Positions 1-7,718 are shown, numbered from the stretch's first letter. The stretch: DNA of 33,153 bases from Streptomyces roseochromogenus subsp. oscitans DS 12.976 (GCF_000497445.1 NZ_CM002285.1:3367154-3400306), one strand, 5' to 3'. Notes: generated by a model from the letters alone, not told the origin. A program made the numbers and translations.

Positions 1-189
1 GGGCGCTGCGGCGGCTTCGGCAGCGGGGACGGGCCCGGCCGGGGCGGCCGGTTCGGGCGCGGGGATCGGGGCGTCCGCAGGCTGCCCGGTGTGCTCGCGC
101 TCCACCTCGGCGCGGCGCTCGTCCAGGCGCTCGCTCATCTCGGTGAGACCGGCACCGAGCCTGCCGAGCCACCCTGGCACTCGCGACAT
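1..189 (-). CDS. hypothetical protein, N-terminal part (runs off the window)
   Basis: An open minus-strand frame starts with ATG at 189 (MSRVPGWLGRLGAGLTEMSE...) and stays open to the window edge, giving 63 residues. An upstream GAAGAGGA about 6 nt away can serve as ribosome binding site. The first 35 residues look amphipathic and charged; after that the sequence becomes Ala/Pro/Glu-rich with no complexity, like a linker. I do not recognise a domain, and the rest of the protein lies outside the window. It lies on the same strand as the transglycosylase at 330-1028 but is separated from it by a hairpin terminator, so it is probably a separate transcription unit. Confidence 0.6.
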   Translation of the reverse strand, partial: MSRVPGWLGRLGAGLTEMSERLDERRAEVEREHTGQPADAPIPAPEPAAPAGPVPAAEAAAAP

Positions 190-273
190 GATCCGTCCTC
201 TTCCCCCGCGTCCCCGCGTGCTCGCCACCTCTCCTCCCCCTGGAGGTATTCGGGTACGACCGTACAGGGCGAA

Positions 274-302
274 AGCCCCTCCCCTAAGGACGGGGAGGGG
301 CT
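274..302 (-). terminator. rho-independent-type hairpin after the lytic transglycosylase
   Basis: A perfect 11-bp stem (274-284 with 292-302) encloses a 7-nt loop. It lies 28 nt past the stop codon of the minus-strand transglycosylase. On that strand it is followed by TTTCGC, so the U-tract is weak, as is usual in Streptomyces. Confidence 0.75.
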
Positions 303-329
303 ACGCGAGGTTGAGAGCGGCGGCGCGGC

Positions 330-1028
330 TCAGTAGTTGCCGTTCGCCTGCCAGTACGTCCAGGCGTCACAAGGACTGCCGTAACGCTCGTTCATGTAGC
401 TCAGGCCCCACTTGATCTGGGTGGCCGGGTTGGTCCGCCAGTCGGCGCCCGCGGAGGCCATCTTGCCGCCGGGCAGAGCCTGGACGAGGCCATAGGCGCC
501 GGAAGAGGCGTTGACCGCCTGGTAGTTCCAGGTGGACTCGTGGTCCACGATGTTGCTGAAGCACTGGAACTGCCCGGCCGGCACGATCTGCCGTGCGATG
601 GCCTGGACCTGCTCCACCGTGTAGCTGCTCTGGACCGGGAAGTCGGTGGAGGCCCGTGAGCTGTCACGGCTGGCCGCGGCCGACTTGGCCTCGGCCCGCT
701 GCTTGGCTTCGTCGGCAGCCTTCTTCGCCGCCTCCTGCTTCGCGATGGCGGTCTCTGCGGCCGCCTTGCGGGCTGCCTCCTCCGCGTCCTTCTTGGCGCT
801 CGCGTCGGCGGCGATGGCCTGGGAGTCGGCCTGCTGCGTCAGGGACGCGGACTGGACCTGGGCCTGCTGACCCGCGGGTATGTCTGCGAGGAGCGTGGTG
901 TCGGCTGCCGTCGCCTCGGCGTCGTTGTTCTGCGCGACGCTGCCCGAGGCAACTCCGACGACGCTTCCGACGGCGGTGACCGCGGTGGCCGAGGCCACTG
1001 CGAATCCCCGGACCGAAATCCGGCTCAC
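330..1028 (-). CDS. secreted lytic transglycosylase (SLT domain)
   Basis: A 232-residue secreted peptidoglycan hydrolase. The GTG start at 1028 (V-S-R-I-S-V) was chosen because GGAAGGA lies just upstream; an earlier in-frame ATG at 1046 sits on that Shine-Dalgarno itself. Residues 1-33 form a signal peptide or membrane anchor. Residues about 55-128 are an Ala/Lys/Glu-rich coiled-coil-like stalk. Residues about 135-232 match the SLT/goose-lysozyme-like fold, with the predicted catalytic glutamate E164 in the DHESTWN motif and two cysteines (in FQCFS and GSPCDAW) that may form a disulfide. Family knowledge: these enzymes cleave the MurNAc-GlcNAc bond and remodel the wall during hyphal growth and spore germination. 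The 400-nt leader upstream suggests post-transcriptional control. Confidence 0.88.
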   Translation of the reverse strand: MSRISVRGFAVASATAVTAVGSVVGVASGSVAQNNDAEATAADTTLLADIPAGQQAQVQSASLTQQADSQAIAADASAKKDAEEAARKAAAETAIAKQEAAKKAADEAKQRAEAKSAAASRDSSRASTDFPVQSSYTVEQVQAIARQIVPAGQFQCFSNIVDHESTWNYQAVNASSGAYGLVQALPGGKMASAGADWRTNPATQIKWGLSYMNERYGSPCDAWTYWQANGNY

Positions 1029-1428
1029 ACGGTTTCCTTCCAGCATCGCCCGCTTCGGTGACCCTGGCGGACGCAATCGTGCCCCTGACACTGGCCTCCC
1101 AACTGCGGGGTCACGGGAGGCGCGGGCCCGGTGGGCAACTCCCCCTCCGGGGAGCGCCGCGTGGTGCTCGGGCGGCATACGACGGACTTTATGGAGTTGG
1201 TGATGCTTCTGTGGTGCCATACCGCTGGCGGTACAGGTGTGTCGTATGCGGGGCCTGACAGGAGTGAGACTCTGCCGCAACCGGACGCCGCGTGGCAATT
1301 CTGCGTTGCGTGTGAAAGCTCACATCCCGTTTGCCCCTGGGGATTTCTGGAAAGCTCTACGCGCGAACGCGCCGCCCGGCTAGGCTCTTGGCCTTTGCCG
1401 GACGGCGCCAACTGCTGTGCGGGTGGGG
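1029..1428 (-). other. 400-nt leader/intergenic region with nested inverted repeats
   Basis: This is the gap between the PhoH gene and the lytic transglycosylase, both on the minus strand. It holds a 9-bp inverted repeat, GCATACGAC (1175-1183) with GTCGTATGC (1241-1249), enclosing a second short palindrome TACCGC-TG-GCGGTA near 1220-1233. No convincing reading frame is visible. It probably contains the transglycosylase promoter and a structured 5' leader. I could not place a -10/-35 pair with confidence. Confidence 0.45.
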
Positions 1429-2754
1429 TCAGATGTGGCCGTCCTCCAGCATTTCGGTCACAAGCGCGGCAATCTGGGACCTCTCGGACCGGGTCAGCGT
1501 GACGTGCGCGAAGAGCGGATGTCCCTTCAGCTTCTCCACGACGGCGACCACACCGTCGTAGCGGCCGACCCGCAGATTGTCCCTTTGTGCCACGTCATGG
1601 GTGAGAACGACCCGTGAGTTGGCGCCGATTCGGGACAGAACGGTCAGCAGGACATTCCGTTCCAGGGACTGCGCCTCGTCCACGATCACGAACGCGTCAT
1701 GCAGCGAGCGGCCACGGATGTGGGTGAGCGGGAGCACCTCCAGCATCCCGCGCGCGGTGACCTCCTCGATGACCTCGCGGCTGGTGACCGCCGACAGGGT
1801 GTCGAAGACGGCCTGCGCCCACGGGCTCATCTTCTCCGCCTCGCTGCCCGGCAGATAGCCCAACTCCTGCCCGCCGACCGCGTACAGCGGCCGGAAGACC
1901 ATCACCTTCTGGTGCTGGCGGCGCTCCAGGACCGCCTCCAGGCCCGCGCACAGCGCCAGCGCGGACTTGCCGGTGCCGGCCCGGCCGCCCATCGAGACGA
2001 TCCCGACCTCCGGGTCGAGCAGCAGATCGAGCGCGATGCGCTGCTCGGCACTGCGGCCCTTGATGCCGAACGCCTCCCGGTCGCCGCGCACCAGGCGGAC
2101 GTTGCCCTCCGCGGTCACCCGGCCGAGCGCCTTGCCGCGCTCGGACTGGATGGTCAGGCCAGTGTGCACGGGGAGGTCGGAGGCCTCCGGTACATACGCG
2201 TGGCCTTCCTCGAAGAGGATGTCCACCTGCTCGCCGGGGAGGGTCAGTTCGGACATTCCGGTCCAGCCGGAGTTCTCCGTGATGGCGAGTTCGGCCCGGT
2301 ACTCCTCGGCGAGGAGACCGACGGAGGACGCCTTGATCCTGAGCGGGAGGTCCTTCGACACGACGGTGACGTCGTACCCCTCGGCCTGCAGATTGCGGGC
2401 CACCGCGAGGATGCGGGAGTCGTTGTCCCCCAGGCGGTAGCCGGTGGGCAGCACGCTGGGGTCCGAGTGGTTGAGCTCGACCCGGATCGTCCCGCCGAGT
2501 TCCCCGGTCGGGATGGGGGCGTCGAGGCGACCGTTCTTCACCCGGTAGTCGTCCAGCAGGCGCAGGGCCTGGCGGGCGAAGTAGCCGAGCTCCGGATGGT
2601 GCCGCTTGGCCTCCAGCTCCGTGACCACCACGATCGGGAGCACGACCTCGTGCTCGTCGAAGCGGGTCAGGGCGTTCGGGTCGGCCAGCAGGACGCTGGT
2701 GTCGAGAACATAGGTGCGCCGGTCTGGCTTGTGGCGCTTTGTGCTGGTCACCAC
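1429..2754 (-). CDS. PhoH family ATPase with N-terminal PIN domain
   Basis: A 441-residue protein joining a PIN-type ribonuclease domain (about residues 12-150) to a PhoH helicase-like ATPase domain (about 230-441), the PhoH2 architecture linked to RNA unwinding and cleavage. PIN acidic residues are visible in VLDTSVLL (D18), VTELE and GDNDSRIL. The Walker A motif GRAGTGKS is at about 257-264 and Walker B is in FVIVDEAQ. The start is one of two adjacent GTG codons; 2754 is preferred because GAGGGGG lies 11 nt upstream. A longer frame to 2865 has a low-complexity Arg/Pro N-terminus and no ribosome binding site. It acts in the cytoplasm; its physiological RNA target is not known from the sequence. 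The downstream neighbour on the same strand is the transglycosylase, 400 nt away. Confidence 0.92.
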   Translation of the reverse strand: MVTSTKRHKPDRRTYVLDTSVLLADPNALTRFDEHEVVLPIVVVTELEAKRHHPELGYFARQALRLLDDYRVKNGRLDAPIPTGELGGTIRVELNHSDPSVLPTGYRLGDNDSRILAVARNLQAEGYDVTVVSKDLPLRIKASSVGLLAEEYRAELAITENSGWTGMSELTLPGEQVDILFEEGHAYVPEASDLPVHTGLTIQSERGKALGRVTAEGNVRLVRGDREAFGIKGRSAEQRIALDLLLDPEVGIVSMGGRAGTGKSALALCAGLEAVLERRQHQKVMVFRPLYAVGGQELGYLPGSEAEKMSPWAQAVFDTLSAVTSREVIEEVTARGMLEVLPLTHIRGRSLHDAFVIVDEAQSLERNVLLTVLSRIGANSRVVLTHDVAQRDNLRVGRYDGVVAVVEKLKGHPLFAHVTLTRSERSQIAALVTEMLEDGHI

Positions 2755-3083
2755 GGAAGGACGTACCCCCTCGGATGAGGTCGGGGAGCGACGGAGTGGA
2801 AGCCGGGCCGGGAGGGTGGGAGTAGCACGGCCGGTGTCTGGCCCCCGCGTACGGCGGGCCGACAACCGGCCCTCCGCGGCTGCTTCCGTGCAGTGACCGC
2901 ACGATCGGACTGGTGCAAAGGGCCTCCCGGGCGGACGGCCCCGTGCCGTCCGCTGAGATCCGACACCCGTGGTTCGGGCGTCGACCTGCTTGCCTTATGC
3001 CCTCGAACATGCACTGCCATGCAAAAGCAGCCAACAGCGTGCCGGTGAACTCCTTCTTACGTCCGAGTGAATCGGGGCATACG
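2755..3083 (-). other. PhoH upstream region with a perfect hairpin
   Basis: About 330 nt without a gene lie between the isoprenyl transferase terminator and the PhoH start. The clearest element is a perfect 9-bp stem with a 5-nt loop, GCGGACGGC (2931-2939) paired with GCCGTCCGC (2945-2953), about 180 nt upstream of the PhoH start. It could be a leader structure or a protein-binding palindrome. No promoter could be assigned securely. Confidence 0.4.
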
Positions 3084-3119
3084 GAACGCCCCGCCGGCGG
3101 AGCGGCCGGCGGGGCGTTC
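3084..3119 (-). terminator. terminator of the isoprenyl transferase gene
   Basis: A perfect 14-bp G/C-rich stem (3084-3097 with 3106-3119) with an 8-nt loop lies 8 nt beyond the minus-strand stop codon at 3128. No clear U-tract follows, which is common for Streptomyces terminators. Confidence 0.8.
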
Positions 3120-3127
3120 GGGATGTC

Positions 3128-3901
3128 TCAGCCGCCGTAGCGGCGGTGACGTGCGGCGTAGTCGCGCAGCGCACGCAGGAAGTCGACCTTGCGGAAGGCG
3201 GGCCAGAAGACCTCGCAGAAGTAGTACTCCGAGTGCGCGGTCTGCCAGAGCATGAATCCGGACAGCCGCTGCTCTCCGCTGGTGCGGATGACGAGGTCCG
3301 GATCGGGCTGGGCGCCGGTGTAGAGGTGGCGGCCGATCATGTCGATGTCGACGGACTCGGCGAGGTCCTCCATCGGCACGCCCTTGTCCTTGGCGTCGAG
3401 GAGCATGGAGCGCACGGCGTCGGCGATCTCCTGCCGGCCGCCGTAGCCGATGGCCACGTTGACCAGTATCCCGTCGATATGGGCCGTGGTCTCCTCGGCC
3501 TCCTTCAGGGTGCGCTGCATGGCGCCCGGCAGCAGGTCCATCGCGCCGACGTGGTGCACGCGCCAGCGGCCGTCGCCGGCGAGGGTGCGGACGACGTTCT
3601 CGATGATGCCGAGGAGCGGGACGAGTTCGTCCTGCGGCCGGTCGAAATTGTCCGTGGACAGCAGCCACAGGGTGACGACCTCGACGTCGGTCTCGGTGCA
3701 CCAGCCGAGGAACTCCTCGATCTTGTCCGCGCCGGCCCGGTGACCATGGACGGTGGTGGAGCCGGACGCCTTCGCCCAGCGGCGGTTGCCGTCCATGATG
3801 ACGCCGATGTGCTTGGGCACCTGATCGTGGTCCAGGTGGCCCTCCACCCGGCGTGCATAGAGCCTGACGAGCAGGCTGCGCAGGTTGTCGCGCAGGTTCA
3901 C
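3128..3901 (-). CDS. uppS: isoprenyl transferase (cis-prenyl transferase, UppS family)
   Basis: A 257-residue cytosolic cis-prenyltransferase, the family that condenses isopentenyl diphosphate with allylic diphosphates to make polyprenyl carriers for peptidoglycan and other wall glycans. Hallmarks: VIMDGNRRWAK (34-44) with the Mg/diphosphate aspartate D37, HGHRAG at 52-57, and the C-terminal RTSGEQRLSGFMLWQ...SEYYF block. Length is normal for the family. The start is GTG at 3901 with GGAGGG 5 nt upstream. Actinobacteria often carry two paralogues (short- and long-chain); from sequence alone I cannot say which product length this enzyme makes, so the symbol is a family-level label. Confidence 0.9.
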   Translation of the reverse strand: MNLRDNLRSLLVRLYARRVEGHLDHDQVPKHIGVIMDGNRRWAKASGSTTVHGHRAGADKIEEFLGWCTETDVEVVTLWLLSTDNFDRPQDELVPLLGIIENVVRTLAGDGRWRVHHVGAMDLLPGAMQRTLKEAEETTAHIDGILVNVAIGYGGRQEIADAVRSMLLDAKDKGVPMEDLAESVDIDMIGRHLYTGAQPDPDLVIRTSGEQRLSGFMLWQTAHSEYYFCEVFWPAFRKVDFLRALRDYAARHRRYGG

Positions 3902-3991
3902 GTGGCCCTCCGGGGGTTTGGCGTGGGGGTTCGGTGCGTAAGGGTGCCCGAGCCGTTGAGCCTACCCCCGCTGGAGGCTTGGTTCTGGCTC

Positions 3992-4019
3992 GGGGTTTGG
4001 GGATTGGGGGTGGGGTGGG
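3992..4019 (+). other. G-quadruplex motif upstream of the isoprenyl transferase gene
   Basis: Five G-tracts (lengths 4, 4, 5, 4, 3) separated by loops of only 3, 3, 1 and 1 nt lie on the plus strand, 91-118 nt upstream of the uppS start codon. This satisfies the strict G4 motif with G4-tracts. For minus-strand transcription the quadruplex would form in the template strand. Confidence 0.6.
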
Positions 4020-4064
4020 TGCGGATTCGTCGTCTGCTGCGGGTCCACTGTGGCTGGCCGCTCC

Positions 4065-4094
4065 CCCGGGTTCTCGGCTTCTCTCGAACCCGGG
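4065..4094. repeat. inverted repeat CCCGGGTTC / GAACCCGGG
   Basis: A perfect 9-bp inverted repeat (4065-4073 and 4086-4094) with a 12-nt spacer, in the gene-free stretch upstream of uppS. It could be an operator or a hairpin. Nothing else in 4095-4219 is recognisable. Confidence 0.45.
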
Positions 4095-4219
4095 AGGCCC
4101 CCCATCGCGGCGGAGCCGCACGCCGAGCACAGTCCCGCGCCCCCTTTGGGTAAGGACGCTCGGCACCGGCCGAGGGGTTCCCGGAGTTCCCATCGAAAGA
4201 CCCGCCGGCGCCGGACATG

Positions 4220-4300
4220 AAAAACGGGCCGGTCCGTGGGGGGGAGACGGACCGGCCCGAGGGGGGGCTTCCACCATAACCCTTCGTAAGGGATGGTGGG
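4220..4300 (-). ncRNA. candidate small RNA 3' end: two hairpins, two runs of seven C and a U-tract
   Basis: Read on the minus strand there is a hairpin at 4299-4271 (7-bp plus 5-bp stem with a 2-nt bulge and 3-nt loop), then a single-stranded run of seven C (4267-4261), then a perfect 13-bp hairpin (4259-4247 with 4237-4225) whose 9-nt loop also holds seven C. It ends in five U (4224-4220). This is the best intrinsic terminator in the window, yet no protein gene lies upstream of it on that strand: the methyltransferase remnant ends 460 nt away. The C-rich loop recalls the actinobacterial 6C RNA class, but here the first C run lies between hairpins rather than in a loop, so the class assignment is only a suggestion. 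The 5' end is not determined. Confidence 0.45.
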
Positions 4301-4764
4301 TGCATCGGCGGCGCACAACTACTCTCCGGAATCATCCGGCGACGCCCCGGTGGGCTCGGAATGCCGGATTCAGGGGCGTTGTATGGCCGATTCACAGCAG
4401 ATTCTCAGGGATAACCGGTCGGATACAACGTGATTCGGAGGTATCCAGGCGGTTTGGTCCGTCTTGGGGATATATCGGCAAGTTGCCCCGGGGTCCCTCC
4501 GACGGGCTACCCGGCCAGCGAATGGTGACTTGACCATTCCGCTACGCGGACGCGGGGGGCATCGCCAGGTTTCGCGGCACCGCGCAGCCCCCTCCACTGC
4601 ACGGTGCCGCCCGCGCAGCTTTGCGTGCGCGAATTACCTTGGTCTGAACTTACGTGACGGGTGGGACAGGTGTGAACCGGAGTAGATAACAATGCGGAAA
4701 CCTGAGATGAACACAGAATGAACCGTGGCTGTTTTCGGCCGTTTTCTCCCGGGTGCCGGGGTCG
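4301..4764. other. gene-free stretch upstream of the candidate small RNA
   Basis: No frame here shows Streptomyces codon bias or a recognisable protein. There is an inverted repeat CGTTGTAT (4377-4384) / ATACAACG (4423-4430) with a 38-nt spacer. The composition is more AT-rich than the neighbouring genes, especially 4381-4480 and 4630-4740. It may hold the promoter and 5' part of the small RNA. Confidence 0.35.
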
Positions 4765-5560
4765 TCAGCGGGCCGGCTTGCGAACGCCGAAGAGATGCCG
4801 GGTGCTGTGCGCGACGAACGGGCCCTGCCGCTCGATGCGTTCGTGCAGCAAGGGGAGTCGGCGCTCGTACGCCTGCGCCGTGAAGCCCGGAACCATCCAG
4901 ACCACCTTGCGCAGGAAATGGACGAAGGCGGCGATGTCGTGGAACTCCATCCACAGCCGCTCCGCCCGCGGCCCGGCAGGGCGACGACGTACTCGACCAG
5001 CTCGAAGACACCGGCCGGCCCCACATGCCGGGCGAGGTACGTGCCGCCGGGCCGCAGCACCCGGGAGATCTCGTCCCAGTACGGGCGCAGTGGTTGCCGG
5101 CTGAGGACCAGGTCGAACGTCTCGTCGGCGAACGGCAGCGGTGCGTCGTCCGGGGCGGTGACGACCACCACACCGCGCAGCCGGGGCAGGGCGGTGGCCT
5201 TGGCCACATCAGGCGGCCGGCCCTCCGTCGCGGCGGCCAGGGCCTTTCTATCGGATCAGGCCGGCTTCAGGCGACGGCACCTTCGGGAGCCCGGCAAGAT
5301 CCGAAAGAGAGGCTCCCGCACCGGCCCGGCCGCCAGGCCCGGCCCCGCGCGAAGTCCAGCACCTCACCGCCGCCGGTCCGGATGTCGAGCACGGCCTGAG
5401 CCCGGGCCAGCCGCTCTCTCTCCCTCGCCGACACGGCGTACCCCACGAGGGCCGCTCCTCGCTCGCCCGCCCCGCGAACCAGGAGAGGTCCCAGCCCTCG
5501 GCCGGCACGGCGGCGCCCTCGGCCACGAGGTCCACGAGGTCCACGAAGGTCCACGAAGGT
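4765..5560 (-). pseudogene. class I SAM-dependent methyltransferase, disrupted
   Basis: Fragments of one methyltransferase are spread over several minus-strand frames in the right order. They are FVDLV..EGAAVPAEGWDLSWF (near 5545-5480), YAVSARERERLARAQAVLDI with the GGGEVL SAM-binding motif (near 5455-5360), then PLPFADETFDLVLSRQPLR and WDEISRVLRPGGTYLA (near 5135-5035), and finally MEFHDIAAFVHFLRKVVWMV to a stop at 4765. Frame changes occur near 5460 and 4970. About 90 nt of extra sequence after the GGGEVL motif contains two 7-bp inverted repeats (TCGGATC 5251/GATCCGA 5298; GGGAGCC 5285/GGCTCCC 5311). A short segment appears to be missing before MEFHD. No good start codon remains. Sequencing error cannot explain the insertion plus the deletion, so I call it a decayed gene. 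Confidence 0.8.
5523..5560. repeat. four tandem copies of a 9/10-nt unit
   Basis: CCACGAGGT is repeated twice (5523-5540) and then CCACGAAGGT twice (5541-5560). They lie at the N-terminal coding end of the methyltransferase remnant, producing the repeated VDL in its translation. The two 10-nt copies each carry one extra A, so slippage here changes frame. Confidence 0.85.
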
Positions 5561-5613
5561 ACGGTGAACCGCGATGTCGGCAGTGATCCCAGGACGCCGC
5601 GGAGCCGGCCTGC

Positions 5614-5628
5614 TAATTTCCGCCCGTA
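5614..5628 (+). promoter_or_regulatory. possible -10 box of a leaderless mRNA for the DinB-like gene
   Basis: TAATTT at 5614-5619 matches the TANNNT -10 pattern and ends 8 nt before the ATG at 5628, so transcription would start at or next to the start codon. There is no Shine-Dalgarno in front of that ATG, which fits a leaderless transcript. No good -35 box is visible. Confidence 0.4.
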
Positions 5629-6131
5629 TGACGCCTTACTCCGCCGGAGAGAAGCAGACGCTGCACGCGAGCCTGAACCGACACCGGGACGCCGTGCTGT
5701 GGAAGCTGCACGGCCTCGACGACGAGCAGCTGCGCCGCCCGATGACACCGACCGGCACCAATCTGCTGGGCTTGGTGAAGCATCTGGCCTCGGTCGAGTA
5801 CGGGTGGTTCGTGGAAACGTTCGGGGGCGAGGCGGAACCCCTGTGGTTCGACCCGTACGAGAACGAGGACCTGCGGATCGCCTCCGACGAGACGACGGAT
5901 CGGATCGTCGCCTTCTACGGCCGTGCCCGCGCCGCCGCCGACGCCATGATCACCGAGCTGCCCCTGACCGCCCAGGGCCACCCGGCCTGGCGGGACATCA
6001 CCGTGAGCCTGCGCTGGACCCTGGTCCACATGATCGAGGAGACCGCCCGGCACGCCGGACACATGGACATCCTGCGCGAACTGATCGACGGCACCACCGG
6101 CGACCACCCCCCGATCGGCACCGCGGGCTGA
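5628..6131 (+). CDS. DinB family protein (DUF664)
   Basis: A 167-residue cytoplasmic protein of the DinB/DUF664 four-helix fold. Diagnostic parts are NLLGLVKHLASVEYGWF, with the first helix-bundle histidine, and the C-terminal SLRWTLVHMIEETARHAGHMDILRELIDG, with the conserved H...H pair that together usually bind a divalent metal. The family includes mycothiol- and bacillithiol-dependent enzymes, and related DUF664 proteins are common in actinobacteria, but no substrate can be assigned. The start is the ATG at 5628, since the protein homology begins there (MTPYSAGEKQTLHASL). An upstream in-frame ATG at 5574 would add 18 unconvincing residues. It is transcribed away from the decayed methyltransferase. 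Confidence 0.85.
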   Translation: MTPYSAGEKQTLHASLNRHRDAVLWKLHGLDDEQLRRPMTPTGTNLLGLVKHLASVEYGWFVETFGGEAEPLWFDPYENEDLRIASDETTDRIVAFYGRARAAADAMITELPLTAQGHPAWRDITVSLRWTLVHMIEETARHAGHMDILRELIDGTTGDHPPIGTAG

Positions 6132-6193
6132 CCAGAGGCGGGGCGGCCAGGGCCTACGCGGCACGGTCGGTCGGCGCATCGAGCAGCCCGGTG

Positions 6194-6703
6194 TCATCGG
6201 TGGGCGGTGGCGTTCTGGTCGGCGAGGGTGCCGGGCTGCTTGCGGAGGACGAGGAGGATGTGGTCGTCGGTGCCGTGTCGGACGGTGCCGGCTTGCTCGA
6301 AGCCGTGTCTTTCCAGGAGGCGGACTGAGGCGGTGTTGCCGTGGAACGGGTCGGCGTACAAGGGCCGTACCCGCTCCAGCTCCAGGAAGAGGGCGAGCGC
6401 GCGGGTGCCGACGCCGCGGCCCCAGTACGGCCGCCCCAGCCAGTACCCGACGAAGCGCCGCTCCCCCTCCGCCGTCCAGGAGACGACGCTCCCGGCGACC
6501 TCGCCGCCCACGGTGACCGTCCGCACCAGACAGTCAGGATCGCCCAGCACCCGCTCGCGCCAGTGCTTGAGGAAGGCGTCCCGCGGCCGGGGGGTGAATC
6601 TCGACCGCCGGACGGCTTCCGGGTCGTGCTCGTAGGCGAGGAGGACGAACAGATCGTCGTCCGTGACTCCCCGCAGGCTCACTTCGCTGTGCTCCTCGGT
6701 CAT
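6194..6703 (-). CDS. GNAT family N-acetyltransferase
   Basis: A 169-residue acetyl-CoA-dependent acyltransferase. The GNAT core is clear: GDPDCLVRTVTVGGEVAGSVV (beta strands 2-3), GYWLGRPYWGRGVGTRALAL with the R/Q-x-x-G-x-G/A pyrophosphate loop (WGRGVGTRAL), and the C-terminal GNTASVRLLERHGFEQAGTV strand-helix typical of RimJ/RimL-like enzymes. The start is the ATG at 6703 (MTEEHSEVSLRGV). The upstream extension to 6733 is possible, but no Shine-Dalgarno distinguishes them. The acceptor is unknown. It shares strand with the upstream luciferase-like gene (45 nt gap), so they may be co-transcribed. Confidence 0.87.
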   Translation of the reverse strand: MTEEHSEVSLRGVTDDDLFVLLAYEHDPEAVRRSRFTPRPRDAFLKHWRERVLGDPDCLVRTVTVGGEVAGSVVSWTAEGERRFVGYWLGRPYWGRGVGTRALALFLELERVRPLYADPFHGNTASVRLLERHGFEQAGTVRHGTDDHILLVLRKQPGTLADQNATAHR

Positions 6704-6748
6704 GCAAGGCAGTGTGGCAGCCGCCACTGACAACGCCTCACCGCCGCG

Positions 6749-7621
6749 TCACACGACCAGCGGCCGGACCTCCTCGGCGGCGAACCGCACGAACCCCTCC
6801 GGGTCGGGCTCGTCCCCGGTCGGCTGCAGTACGACGGTGTCGGCACCGGCCTCGGCGAGCCGCCGTACGGCAGCGGCCACGGCGGCCGCGTCACCCGCGA
6901 CCCCGACGCCGGACGCCGACTCCAGCCCCTCTGCGGCGAGTTCGGCCCGCAGCCGGGCCTCGGCGCCGGCCCCCGTGGCGGCCAGCAGATAGACGACGAG
7001 CGGGTGCGGTTCGCTGCGGCCCGCCTGCTTCGCCCCCTCGTCGATGAGCTGCCGGGCCTGCCGTACGCCGTCCGCGGAGGTGGCGGCGGTGAGGAGCGTA
7101 CCGTCGGCCTTGGCACCGGAGAGGCGCAGCGTACGCGGCCCGGTGGCGCCGGCGAGCACGGGCACCGCCCGCTCCGGCGGCCAGTCGAGGGCGACGTCGT
7201 CCAGCGAGACGTACCGGCCCCGCACGGTGAGCCGTTCGCCGCGCAACAGGGCGCGCAGGGCGTCGAGATGCTCACCGAGGAGCGTGAGCGGGGAGGCGGC
7301 ACGGGCGCCGACCTGCCCCATCCAGTCCTGCACACCATGGCCGACGACGAGGGTCGCGCGGCCGGGGAACATCCGGTGCAGGGAGGCGGCCTCCATCGCG
7401 GTCAGGGCCACGTTCCTGAGGGGAACGGGCAGCAGTCCGACCCCGACGCGCACCCGCTCGGTCCACGCGAGCGCCGCGGCGGCGGTCGAGATCCCGCCCT
7501 CCAGGAAACAGTCCTCCCACAGCCACAGTTCCTCGAGCCCCACGTCGTCCGCGACACGAGCGACCGCCCGCAGGCGCTCGGGCGGAAGCTGGGGGCGGAA
7601 CACGACACCGAGTCCAGTCAT
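6749..7621 (-). CDS. LLM class (F420-dependent type) flavin-utilising oxidoreductase
   Basis: A 290-residue TIM-barrel protein of the bacterial luciferase-like monooxygenase superfamily. In actinomycetes these usually use coenzyme F420 or FMN. Evidence: N-terminal TGLGVVFRPQLPPERLRAVARVADDVGLEELWLWEDC, then GVGLLPVPLRNVALTAMEAASLHRMFPGR, the GHGVQDWMGQVG loop, VPVLAGATGPRTLRLSGAKADGTLL near the cofactor phosphate site, and a C-terminal AGADTVVLQPTGDEPDPEGFVRFA. The start is the ATG at 7621 with AGGAAGAGG 4 nt upstream. The substrate is unknown. It is divergent from the DUF192 gene, with 97 nt between start codons. Confidence 0.88.
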   Translation of the reverse strand: MTGLGVVFRPQLPPERLRAVARVADDVGLEELWLWEDCFLEGGISTAAAALAWTERVRVGVGLLPVPLRNVALTAMEAASLHRMFPGRATLVVGHGVQDWMGQVGARAASPLTLLGEHLDALRALLRGERLTVRGRYVSLDDVALDWPPERAVPVLAGATGPRTLRLSGAKADGTLLTAATSADGVRQARQLIDEGAKQAGRSEPHPLVVYLLAATGAGAEARLRAELAAEGLESASGVGVAGDAAAVAAAVRRLAEAGADTVVLQPTGDEPDPEGFVRFAAEEVRPLVV

Positions 7622-7718
7622 GGACCTCTTCCTAGTGGGGAGGAAGTGGGGTGGCAACCGGGTTTCTGCCACCGGGGAGTTGGCTTCGCGTGGCGGATGC
7701 GGGAGGGGACGAGGGGAC

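Noticed and set aside
1029..1428. ydaO (c-di-AMP) riboswitch in front of the lytic transglycosylase gene
   Set aside because: Streptomyces wall-hydrolase genes often have one, but I could not find the conserved ydaO blocks (GGGUGAAUC-like and ACCGACAGCUAACCUCGU-like segments) in the minus-strand leader. A covariance search would settle it.
3934..4533. Plus-strand frame of about 200 codons upstream of uppS
   Set aside because: It runs through the G-quadruplex-adjacent region, the inverted repeat and the strong terminator hairpin, has no ribosome binding site and no recognisable protein.
4301..4700. tRNA, tmRNA, SRP RNA or RNase P RNA in the gene-free stretch
   Set aside because: None of the conserved cores (tRNA arms with TTCGA loop, tmRNA tag frame, GGAAAG-type RNase P core, SRP GNAR tetraloop motif) could be found on either strand.
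5245..5345. Insertion sequence or MITE in the methyltransferase remnant
   Set aside because: Only two 7-bp inverted repeats and no target-site duplication or transposase are seen. It is reported as a possible small element within the pseudogene finding, not as a mobile element feature.
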